A stretch of DNA of 5,112 bases from Alphaproteobacteria bacterium. GTDB taxonomy: Bacteria > Pseudomonadota > Alphaproteobacteria > Rhizobiales > Aestuariivirgaceae. The stretch is from contig JAGRLX010000275.1 in assembly GCA_020441605.1 (NCBI GenBank), positions 1-5,112 on the forward strand, in the 5' to 3' direction. Positions 1 through 5,112 of this stretch are shown one piece after another. Position numbers and translations under genes: made by a program. Position 1 is the first letter of the stretch; each line of letters opens with the position of its first letter. The notes below the pieces were generated by a model. The model did not search any database. It was not told the DNA's origin and was given only the letters and a program-made list of their open reading frames with translations.

Positions 1-1
1 G

Positions 2-700
2 CCGATCGAGATCATGGCCGAGCGTGGCCCGGAGACCCTGCGCCATGGGCCGATGAAACCCCGTGGCCTGACGAACGCCCACCGGCCGGCGGAAAAACCC
101 TATGCGGTGGTGCAGCTGCGTCAGGACAACAAACTGGGCACACTCTACAACATGGTGGGCTTTCAGACGAAACTCAAATATGCGGAGCAGGTGCGGGTGT
201 TCCGCAGCATTCCCGGTCTAGAGCATGCAGAGTTCGCCCGGCTCGGCGGACTGCACCGCAATACCTTTCTCAACAGCCCCAAAGTCCTCGACTCCGGACT
301 GCGGCTCAAATCGGCCCCGTGGCTCCGCTTTGCCGGACAGATCACCGGGGTCGAAGGTTATGTCGAAAGTGCCGCCATGGGTCTGATTGCCGGCCGGATG
401 ACGGCCAGCGAGCGCCTGGGACGCTCTTTCGTGGCGCCACCTGCAACCACCGCCCATGGTGCCTTGATCAACCACATCACCGCCGGCCACCTGGAGACCA
501 CCGATGCGCGCGGGTCGTCTTTCCAGCCAATGAATGTCAATTTCGGGCTGTTCCCGCCGATCGCCAAGATCCGTCAGCAGGACGGTCGGCGGCTCAAGCA
601 TGCCGAGCAGGCACAGGCCCGCAAACGGGCCTATACGGCCAGGGCCCTGGCGGATTTCGACGCCTGGCTCACTCTGGCCATGGCGGCGGCAGCCGAATAG
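2..700 (+). CDS. trmFO: TrmFO, folate/FAD-dependent tRNA (uracil-54-C5)-methyltransferase, C-terminal part (5' end outside window)
   Basis: TrmFO makes 5-methyluridine at position 54 of the tRNA T-loop, using 5,10-methylenetetrahydrofolate as carbon donor and reduced FAD as reductant; it is a cytosolic flavoprotein. The reading frame is open from base 2, so the first ATG at 14 is internal. The 232 visible residues are about half of the usual 440-480. Family landmarks, in residues from base 2: GPMKP (16-20), [10 protein letters not shown] followed by [18 protein letters not shown] with NSPKVL, the FAD-binding-type segment [29 protein letters not shown], and [13 protein letters not shown] near the C-terminus. 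A charged, Ala-rich tail follows. The gene ends in TAG four bases before the convergent minus-strand gene. The family assignment is secure from these motifs; its regulation cannot be seen because the promoter lies outside the window. Confidence 0.96.
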   Translation, partial: PIEIMAERGPETLRHGPMKPRGLTNAHRPAEKPYAVVQLRQDNKLGTLYNMVGFQTKLKYAEQVRVFRSIPGLEHAEFARLGGLHRNTFLNSPKVLDSGLRLKSAPWLRFAGQITGVEGYVESAAMGLIAGRMTASERLGRSFVAPPATTAHGALINHITAGHLETTDARGSSFQPMNVNFGLFPPIAKIRQQDGRRLKHAEQAQARKRAYTARALADFDAWLTLAMAAAAE

Positions 701-704
701 GGCG

Positions 705-1442
705 TCAGAGCCTCTCGCGCCGCGCCGCACGCCACAGGGTGAACTGCCGCCGGAGCGCGGAAGGAGCTCCCGAGCCATCCTGCCGCGCAAGATAGAGTTC
801 AGTCAGTGCTACGGGTAGGAAGGCCGGCAGAGCGGCCACAGGTATCGCCTGCTGCAGCTCGCGGGCTTCGGCCAGGCGCTTGCGGGCCAAGGCGGCGGCG
901 TCGTTCCGGGAGAGACCTGGCGGAAGATGCCGGTCGCCGAACCTGGTCAGCAGGCGCGCCAGCCCATAAGCGACACCGGCCAGTCCGGCGGCTGCCGCGC
1001 CACGGCCAGCGTCCGGACCTGCCAGGATCAGCGCCGCAAGCTGGATCAGCGCCGACTCGGTCTGTCCCAGATAGGTTTCGAGTGCGGCCGCATCCGGCAT
1101 CGGATCGGCATAAAGATCGAATTCGCGGGCCAGTATGAGGTCGCGCAGCGCATGTTTCGGCAAACGTCCGGCCCCGACGGCGCGCGCCAGTTCCTGGGCC
1201 ACGGGATGGGCTGGAACATCGCCTTCATAAATGCCGTCGAGCGTGTCGAGCCACCATTGCTGGCGGATGAGGCCGATCTGCGGATCGCTCACCGCCGTGG
1301 CGATCCGCGATACCTCGACGTTGAAAGCCATGAGCCCCAGCAGAAAGGGCCGGCGCTCGTCGCTGGCGAAAAGCGTGGAAAGATAGCGGTCCTTGTCGCC
1401 ATCCCGGACCAGTGCATGGCAATGCTTTGCCGCGCTGGTCAT
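705..1442 (-). CDS. Squalene/phytoene synthase-like protein, NDUFAF6-like, probably non-catalytic
   Basis: 245 residues, slightly short for the all-helical trans-isoprenyl diphosphate synthase (squalene/phytoene synthase) fold. The family is shown by DKDRYLSTLFA (16-26), the FNVEVSRIATAVSDPQIGLIRQQWW region (40-64), the Q-T-E-S-A-L-I-Q-L helix (127-135) and a G-A-Y-G-L-A-R-L-L helix ending in RHLPP (157-175). Active squalene/phytoene synthases carry two Asp-rich motifs that bind Mg-diphosphate. The first is replaced here by SRIATAVSDP, and the second, before the R/H-LP element, by ARLLTRFGD. It matches, from memory, the human complex I assembly factor NDUFAF6 (FNVE, IGL-R-Q-W, IY near 71, HPVA-EL). 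I infer an assembly or membrane-associated role rather than carotenoid or hopanoid synthesis. It is the last gene of the operon; its ATG overlaps the stop of the upstream gene (ATGA), with a modest GGTGG-type ribosome site. Annotation pipelines usually call it phytoene synthase. Confidence 0.88.
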   Translation of the reverse strand: MTSAAKHCHALVRDGDKDRYLSTLFASDERRPFLLGLMAFNVEVSRIATAVSDPQIGLIRQQWWLDTLDGIYEGDVPAHPVAQELARAVGAGRLPKHALRDLILAREFDLYADPMPDAAALETYLGQTESALIQLAALILAGPDAGRGAAAAGLAGVAYGLARLLTRFGDRHLPPGLSRNDAAALARKRLAEARELQQAIPVAALPAFLPVALTELYLARQDGSGAPSALRRQFTLWRAARRERL

Positions 1443-1810
1443 CTGGCATCCGCCACCGCGATGAGGGCAGCGGCCACCCTGCGGCGTTCTGCCAGCAGCA
1501 GATTATAGGTGCTTACGGCATGGCCGGTGGCCATGCAGTCGGCCTGGATGCCGGCGCGCATGAGTGTGTCACCAACGGCCGCCGGCAGGCGTTCCCGCCC
1601 TGCCCCCGTTCCCAGCAAGAGAAGGTCAATCTCATCGCCCTCGGCGACGATGGGCCGAATATCGCTCTCAGCCAGCGGCGCGGACGGTGCCCAGCCGTAA
1701 ACACCGCTTGGCAGCAGCAGCAGCGATCCGCGATGCGACATGCCGGCAAATCGAAAGCCGCCATTGCCATAGGCATCGATCGGCGGCCGCCCTGGATAGA
1801 ACGCGGTCAA
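1439..1810 (-). CDS. Mth938-domain protein (NDUFAF3-like), probable TTG start
   Basis: A small soluble protein of 123 residues if started at TTG 1810, matching the usual 120-130 residues of Mth938-like proteins. Family features: PIDAYGNGGFRFAG near the N-terminus (10-23), a SLLLLPSGVYGW strand-turn (29-40), DLLLLGTG (62-69), then the C-terminal MATGHAVSTYNLLLAERRRVA segment (from 93) and an alanine-rich helix. The reading frame is open further upstream to an ATG at 1930, but those 40 codons lie wholly within the secF coding region, read Gly/Arg-rich and unlike the family, and would be an artefact. TTG 1810 overlaps the secF stop as TTGA, so translation is probably coupled to secF; only a weak, too-close AGG precedes it. 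The eukaryotic relative is NDUFAF3, a mitochondrial complex I assembly factor. No catalytic residues are known for the fold, and the molecular activity is unknown. Confidence 0.87.
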   Translation of the reverse strand: MTAFYPGRPPIDAYGNGGFRFAGMSHRGSLLLLPSGVYGWAPSAPLAESDIRPIVAEGDEIDLLLLGTGAGRERLPAAVGDTLMRAGIQADCMATGHAVSTYNLLLAERRRVAAALIAVADAR

Positions 1811-2742
1811 GGCCTGGCGGCGACCGCGGCCTTGGCCTCCGCCTTTGCCGTTTCGCGCACGGTGCCCAGCAGCAGCAGCACCGGAGTTGCGATGAAGAAG
1901 GATGAATAGGTTCCGACCAGCACGCCCCATATCATGGCAAAGGTGAAGCCCGAGATCACTTCACCGCCAAAGATATACAGCGCCAGGAGGGCGATCAGCG
2001 TGGTGACCGACGTCAGGATGGTGCGCGGCAACACCGAATTGATCGACAGGTCGATCAGGTCTGCAAGCGGCGTGGTCTTGTATTTGCGCAAGAATTCGCG
2101 AACCCGGTCGAAAAGCACCACGGTGTCGTTCAGCGAGTAGCCGATAATGGTGAGGATGGCCGCGATGATCGACAGATTGAACTCGAGCCCGATCAGTGAG
2201 AACAGGCCGATGGTCAGCAGCACGTCATGGAGCAGAGAGAAGATGGCGCCGAGAGCGAACTGCCATTCGAAGCGGAACCAGATATAGATCAGGACGCAAA
2301 GCATGGCGCCGACCACGGCGATGATGCCTTCCTGGGCCAGTTCGCCCGACACCTTGGGTCCTACTACTTCGACGCTGCGATAGTCGATGCCAGGTCCAAG
2401 AGCATCCTTGATCTTGTTGATCGCTGCCTGTTGGGCGGCCTCCCCACCGTCCTGCACGCCGATCCGGATCAGCACGTCGTTGGGCGAGCCGAATTCCTGA
2501 AGTTCAACCGATCCCAGCCCCAGACCGCCGAGTGTGCTGCGCAACTGGTCCATGTTGGCGGCCTGTTCGGTTCGGATGGTAATCACCGTACCGCCCTTGA
2601 AATCGACGCCGACGTTGAGGCCAACAGCGAGGAACAGAACGATGGACAGCACGCACAGTATCCCAGACACGAAGAAGCCGAAGCGGCTCACCCGCATGAA
2701 GGAAATCTTGGTATTGTCGGGTATGAAGCGAATGGGTTTCAT
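1807..2742 (-). CDS. secF: SecF, protein translocase subunit
   Basis: SecF pairs with SecD in the inner membrane, pulling exported proteins through or off SecYEG at the expense of the proton gradient. The 311 residues show the expected order: a first membrane segment (about 20-41), the SecF signature GVDFKGGT (45-52), a periplasmic P4 domain (about 53-135), then five further membrane segments (about 138-156, 164-184, 188-207, 238-258, 264-292). The conserved LLHDVLLTIG (D173) and GYSLNDTVVLFDRVRE (D206) lie in the transmembrane core; acidic residues in this region are known to matter for proton-driven function. The tail is a short Ala/Lys helix. The ATG at 2742 has an excellent GGAGG six bases upstream. 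It follows secD after 15 bases, and its TGA overlaps the TTG of the next gene. Length and topology are normal. Confidence 0.98.
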   Translation of the reverse strand: MKPIRFIPDNTKISFMRVSRFGFFVSGILCVLSIVLFLAVGLNVGVDFKGGTVITIRTEQAANMDQLRSTLGGLGLGSVELQEFGSPNDVLIRIGVQDGGEAAQQAAINKIKDALGPGIDYRSVEVVGPKVSGELAQEGIIAVVGAMLCVLIYIWFRFEWQFALGAIFSLLHDVLLTIGLFSLIGLEFNLSIIAAILTIIGYSLNDTVVLFDRVREFLRKYKTTPLADLIDLSINSVLPRTILTSVTTLIALLALYIFGGEVISGFTFAMIWGVLVGTYSSFFIATPVLLLLGTVRETAKAEAKAAVAARP

Positions 2743-2748
2743 CTTGCG

Positions 2749-2759
2749 CCTCCGCTCCT
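2749..2759 (-). promoter_or_regulatory. Tandem Shine-Dalgarno sites before secF
   Basis: On the minus strand the 15-base secD-secF gap reads GAGCGGAGGCGCAAG after the secD TAG. GGAGG (2753-2749) has six-base spacing to ATG 2742. A second AGGAG (2759-2755) overlaps the secD stop codon. This is the strongest ribosome site in the operon and suggests that secF can initiate independently of secD. Confidence 0.7.
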
Positions 2760-4359
2760 AGAGCGGAACCTCCTTCGGGCGCTTCGCCTTGACCCACAAG
2801 GCGATGATCAGCTGGGTCAGGGTGAAGGCCGTGAACACTGTGGTGATGATGCCGATGGACAGGGTGACGGCAAAGCCGCGGATCGGTCCCGAGCCCACGC
2901 CGAACAGAACCGCCGCGGCGATGAGCGTGGTCAGGTTGGCATCGAGGATCGTTCCCAGCGCCGCCTTGAAGCCGCTCTCAATGGCATTGATGGCGGTGCG
3001 GCCGTTGCGCCATTCCTCGCGGACGCGCTCGAAGATCAGCACGTTCGAGTCGACGGCCATGCCCATGGTCAGCACAATGCCGGCGATTCCCGGCAAGGTC
3101 AGCGTGAAACCGAAGAAGGACATGAGCGCCAGCAGCATGACGAGGTTGGCGATCAGCGCGATATCGGCAAAGATGCCGAAGAGCCCGAAGGCGATGATCA
3201 TGAATACCAGCACGGCAATCAGGCCGATGACCGACGCGATCAGGCCGGCACGAATCGAATCGGAGCCGAGGCTTGGGCCCACCGTGCGCTCCTCGACGAT
3301 CGTGAGCTTGGCCGGAAGTGCGCCCGACCGCAGCACGATGGCAAGATCGGACGTTTCCTGGGTGGTGAAGTTTCCGGAAATCTGGCCGGAGCCGCCGAGG
3401 ATCGGCTCATTGATCCGCGGGTAGCTGACGATCTCGTCGTCGAGCACGATGGCGAAGGGCTTGCCGACATTCTCGCGCGTCAGCCTGGCGAAGCGTTCTG
3501 CTCCCTTGGTGTTGAAGCGGAACGACACCACCGGCTGGTTCTGCTGGTCAAACGCCGGGCGGGCGTCGACCAGGTCGGCCCCATCGACGGTAGCCCGGCT
3601 CGACGTCTGGACCCACAGCGATTGCGCCGGGTCTTCCTTTAGCGGCAGGGACTTGCATTCGGGTGGCGGCGACTGGCCTTCACCCGTGGACTGGGCTTCG
3701 CAGAGCAACTGGAATGTGAGTTTGGCGGTACGGCCGATGACGCTCTTGACCTGCTCGGGATTCTGCACGCCCGGCAATTGCACGACGATGCGGTCCTTGC
3801 CTTGCTGCTGGATCACCGGCTCGGCAGTACCAAGCGCGTTCACCCGGTTCTCGACGATGCGCAGCGACTGGGTTATGGCCGCGGCGATCTTCGAGTCCAG
3901 TCCGGCCTCGGAAAAGGTCAGGGTGAAATGCTGGTCCTGCTGCTCGAGGGTCAGCAGGTTGGCCTGGGTGCCGGTTCCAAATAGGCCGGTCTCCACCGGC
4001 TGCAGCAGTTTCTGCAACTCGGTCCGCGCCCGGTCGAGGTCCTCCGGCTTGGTGACCCGGACGGACACGCCGTTGGCACTCCGGTTGATCCCGCTGTAGC
4101 CGATCTTGGCCTCACGCAGGGTCGAGCGGATATCGCCGACCAATTGCTGACCGAGTTTGTCGACAAGGTCGGCGCGGTCGATCTCGAGCAGAACATTCGA
4201 CCCGCCCTGGAGGTCGAGACCCAGCGTCACGGGCCGGAGATTGTAGGGCTTGAGGCTGTCCTGAATGTCCTTGGGCAAGACATTTGGTAACGCCAGCACA
4301 ATGGCCAGCACGATGGCGCCGAGGATCGAAAACGACTTCCAGCGAGGGAAATGCAACAT
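2758..4359 (-). CDS. secD: SecD, protein translocase subunit
   Basis: SecD is the larger half of the SecDF export motor in the inner membrane, with a large periplasmic part that is thought to grip the emerging polypeptide. The 533 residues read: membrane segment 1 (about 10-27); the LGLDLQGG signature (46-53); a long periplasmic P1 region (about 54-365) including QLPGVQNPEQVKSVIGRTA (194-212) and VGKPFAIVLDDEIVSYPRI (298-316); then five membrane segments (about 371-390, 394-414, 417-435, 468-488, 494-522). AVDSNVLIFERVREE (435-449) contains D437, the counterpart of the proton-relay Asp519 of E. coli SecD. Length is usual for a stand-alone alphaproteobacterial SecD. P1 contains the only two cysteines (C220, C235). 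The ATG at 4359 follows the yajC stop after 8 bases and has no clear Shine-Dalgarno sequence, so translational coupling to yajC is likely. Confidence 0.98.
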   Translation of the reverse strand: MLHFPRWKSFSILGAIVLAIVLALPNVLPKDIQDSLKPYNLRPVTLGLDLQGGSNVLLEIDRADLVDKLGQQLVGDIRSTLREAKIGYSGINRSANGVSVRVTKPEDLDRARTELQKLLQPVETGLFGTGTQANLLTLEQQDQHFTLTFSEAGLDSKIAAAITQSLRIVENRVNALGTAEPVIQQQGKDRIVVQLPGVQNPEQVKSVIGRTAKLTFQLLCEAQSTGEGQSPPPECKSLPLKEDPAQSLWVQTSSRATVDGADLVDARPAFDQQNQPVVSFRFNTKGAERFARLTRENVGKPFAIVLDDEIVSYPRINEPILGGSGQISGNFTTQETSDLAIVLRSGALPAKLTIVEERTVGPSLGSDSIRAGLIASVIGLIAVLVFMIIAFGLFGIFADIALIANLVMLLALMSFFGFTLTLPGIAGIVLTMGMAVDSNVLIFERVREEWRNGRTAINAIESGFKAALGTILDANLTTLIAAAVLFGVGSGPIRGFAVTLSIGIITTVFTAFTLTQLIIALWVKAKRPKEVPL

Positions 4360-4367
4360 ATTGGCGG

Positions 4368-4706
4368 TTACTTGCTCTCGGCCTTCAGCGGCTCGCCCTT
4401 GGCGCGCACGTCAGCGATGCCCGACCGTAGGATGCGGACCTTGACGTTCTCCCCCACTTCGACCTGAAGTTCATGGTCGTCGACGACTTTCACGACCTTG
4501 CCGATCAACCCGCCCTGGGTGATGATCGTATCGCCCTTGGAGACTTTCTTCAGAAGTTCCTGGTGCTCCTTGGCCTTGCGCTGCTGCGGACGGATAAGCA
4601 GGAAATAGAACACCGCCATGATCATCACGAGCGGCAGGATCATGCCGAGGAAATCGCCCATTGCGGGGGCGCCGGCAGCCTGGGCGTAGGCAGGGGTCAT
4701 GAACAC
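4368..4706 (-). CDS. yajC: YajC, Sec translocon accessory subunit; GTG start preferred
   Basis: YajC is a small single-pass inner-membrane protein that associates with SecDF and, through it, with SecYEG and YidC. From GTG 4706 the product has 112 residues: MFMTPAYAQAAG, a short Gly/Ala linker, one membrane helix (about 19-38, FLGMILPLVMIMAVFYFLLI), the conserved RPQQRKAKEH boundary (39-48), and a cytosolic beta-rich domain with GDTIITQGGLIGKV (58-71) and GENVKVRILRSGI (85-97). ATG 4700 would shorten it by two residues. I prefer GTG 4706 because GGGAGAG lies six bases upstream of it, and because alphaproteobacterial YajC proteins commonly begin MF(I/V)(S/T)PA-AQ. The frame is open to 4895, but that extension runs through the promoter and into the opposite gene and is not credible. 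It is the first gene of the operon. Confidence 0.96.
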   Translation of the reverse strand: MFMTPAYAQAAGAPAMGDFLGMILPLVMIMAVFYFLLIRPQQRKAKEHQELLKKVSKGDTIITQGGLIGKVVKVVDDHELQVEVGENVKVRILRSGIADVRAKGEPLKAESK

Positions 4707-4712
4707 GAAGAA

Positions 4713-4719
4713 CTCTCCC
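4713..4719 (-). promoter_or_regulatory. Ribosome binding site of yajC (decides the GTG start)
   Basis: GGGAGAG on the minus strand sits six bases before GTG 4706 but twelve before ATG 4700. The first spacing is near ideal and the second is long, so the site favours the GTG as initiator. Confidence 0.65.
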
Positions 4720-4736
4720 GATTTGAAACTGGGCGG

Positions 4737-4764
4737 AATATAGCGACGCGGGCCGCCATTGCAA
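4737..4764 (-). promoter_or_regulatory. Probable sigma-70-type promoter of the yajC-secDF operon
   Basis: On the minus strand, TTGCAA (4764-4759, 4 of 6 matches to TTGACA) is followed after 16 bases by TATATT (4742-4737, 5 of 6 matches to TATAAT). Transcription would begin near 4730, giving a leader of about 25 bases before GTG 4706. The AT-rich -10 stands out in very GC-rich surroundings, and it is the only good promoter I see for the five minus-strand genes. Predicted by eye. Confidence 0.6.
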
Positions 4765-4776
4765 CCAATCGATTGG
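4765..4776. promoter_or_regulatory. Perfect 12-base palindrome CCAATCGATTGG, candidate operator
   Basis: CCAATCGATTGG equals its own reverse complement and directly abuts the -35 box of the operon promoter, in the middle of the divergent intergenic region. The symmetry stops at both ends. Its placement suits a dimeric regulator acting on one or both divergent genes. A palindrome of this length is expected about once by chance in a window this size, so function is a guess based on location. Confidence 0.35.
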
Positions 4777-4807
4777 GGCGGCTTTACGGGCGGTCCCACC
4801 TCGGATA

Positions 4808-4812
4808 AGAGG
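4808..4812 (+). promoter_or_regulatory. Ribosome binding site of the DUF815 ATPase gene
   Basis: AGAGG lies seven bases before ATG 4820, supporting this as the start. No convincing -35/-10 pair for this gene is visible on the plus strand between 4707 and 4807. Confidence 0.6.
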
Positions 4813-4819
4813 CCGGGCC

Positions 4820-5112
4820 ATGACTCAAAGCCTCGACAACGACCTGCTCCGCCGCCTTGCCGAAGCCCTGGAAAGGCTGGCGCCACCTGCCCCAAGGTCT
4901 GCCGACTTCCACCGCCACAGCGCCTTTGTGTGGCATGCGGCGGCCCAATCGCTGGAGCCGGTTGCGCGCGTCAACCGGGTCGAGATCAATCTGCTCAAGG
5001 GCATCGATCTCACCCGCGACATCCTGCTGGAAAACACCGAGCGCTTCGCCAAGGGCCTCCCGGCCAACAATGCCCTGCTGTGGGGGGCGCGCGGCATGGG
5101 CAAGTCGTCGCT
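4820..5112 (+). CDS. DUF815-family AAA ATPase, N-terminal part (3' end outside window)
   Basis: The 97 complete codons to the right edge remain open. The protein begins MTQSLDNDLLRRLAEALERL, an amphipathic helix, continues with FVWHAAAQSLEPV (36-48) and VEINLLKGIDLTRDILLENTERFAKGLPANNALLWGARG; note that this last stretch spans two known family blocks. A Walker A P-loop, GARGMGKS (89-96), binds ATP phosphates. This arrangement, a helical N-terminal region with FAKG-PANNALLWG just before the P-loop, is typical of the DUF815/COG2607 ATP-binding family, which is usually about 280-300 residues; Walker B and sensor residues would be beyond the window. Cellular role is unknown. The ATG has AGAGG at 4808-4812, seven bases upstream. 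It is divergent from yajC, sharing a 113-base intergenic region; neighbourhood with yajC-secDF is common in alphaproteobacteria but gives no proof of a Sec role. Confidence 0.9.
   Translation, partial: MTQSLDNDLLRRLAEALERLAPPAPRSADFHRHSAFVWHAAAQSLEPVARVNRVEINLLKGIDLTRDILLENTERFAKGLPANNALLWGARGMGKSS

Noticed and set aside
218..790. Minus-strand open frame opposite trmFO
   Set aside because: Antisense shadow of TrmFO, running into the end of the squalene-synthase-like gene in another frame; Arg/Gly-rich with no family features.
1712..1880. Two CAG triplet runs (about 1712-1724 and 1867-1880), as microsatellite or direct repeat
   Set aside because: Both are the reverse strand of CTG leucine codons in Leu-Leu-Leu-Leu stretches (SLLLLPS and VLLLLGT); codon bias explains them.
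1412..1909. Plus-strand open frame opposite the Mth938 gene and the secF end
   Set aside because: Low-complexity composition and opposite two supported genes; no ribosome site or domain seen.
1811..1930. N-terminal extension of the Mth938 protein to ATG 1930
   Set aside because: The 40 codons lie inside secF in another frame and give a Gly/Arg-rich stretch not found in the family.
2227..3642. Long plus-strand open frame (471 codons) opposite secF and secD
   Set aside because: It is antisense to two unmistakable Sec genes, rich in His/Asp/Gln/Glu as expected from reversed GC-rich codons, has no recognisable domain, and arises because stops are rare opposite GC-rich coding sequence.
4759..4788. 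Plus-strand promoter for the DUF815 gene using TTGCAA with CTTTAC as -10
   Set aside because: The -10 matches the consensus at only 2 of 6 positions; not better than chance.
4707..4895. N-terminal extension of YajC to ATG 4895
   Set aside because: It would read through the promoter and antisense to the DUF815 gene; the true protein begins right before the conserved TPAYAQ and membrane helix.
1..5112. Defence system, mobile element, CRISPR array, tRNA/rRNA or riboswitch
   Set aside because: No transposase, integrase, regularly spaced repeats, terminal inverted repeats, or RNA gene signatures; coding density leaves almost no free sequence, and all genes fit a conserved core locus.

Overview
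This is a 5.1 kb piece of a GC-rich bacterial chromosome, almost fully coding, and best explained as core genome of an alphaproteobacterium. A member of Hyphomicrobiales (Rhizobiales) is likely; a Devosia-like organism is only a guess. The pointers are the protein sequences (TrmFO with a [11 protein letters not shown] segment, a YajC beginning MFMTPAYAQ, SecD and SecF as separate proteins) and the gene order: DUF815 ATPase / yajC-secD-secF-Mth938 protein-squalene-synthase-like protein / trmFO. There is no sign of mobile elements, phage, CRISPR, tRNA or rRNA.

Layout. Bases 2-700 (+) hold the C-terminal half of trmFO, cut by the left edge. Only four bases separate its stop from the end of a five-gene operon on the minus strand. 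Read in its own direction the operon runs yajC (4706-4368), secD (4359-2758), secF (2742-1807), an Mth938-domain/NDUFAF3-like gene (1810-1439) and a squalene/phytoene-synthase-like NDUFAF6-like gene (1442-705). Gaps inside the operon are 8 and 15 bases, followed by two 4-base stop/start overlaps (TTGA and ATGA). A 113-base divergent intergenic region (4707-4819) carries a plausible sigma-70-type promoter for the operon and a perfect 12-base palindrome beside its -35 box. To its right (4820 to the edge, +) begins a DUF815-family AAA ATPase, cut just after its Walker A motif.

How the genes fit together. YajC, SecD and SecF form the accessory complex of the Sec translocon, which uses the proton gradient to help export and membrane insertion. 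The last two operon genes resemble the mitochondrial complex I assembly factors NDUFAF3 (Mth938 fold) and NDUFAF6 (squalene-synthase fold). The NDUFAF6-like protein lacks both aspartate-rich motifs needed for prenyl-diphosphate chemistry. The linkage suggests that membrane-protein insertion and respiratory complex I assembly are co-expressed in the bacterial relatives of mitochondria. That is inference from sequence and gene order and is the most interesting content here; the rest is conventional housekeeping.

Two start sites need attention: yajC probably starts at GTG 4706 rather than ATG 4700, and the Mth938 gene probably starts at TTG 1810.
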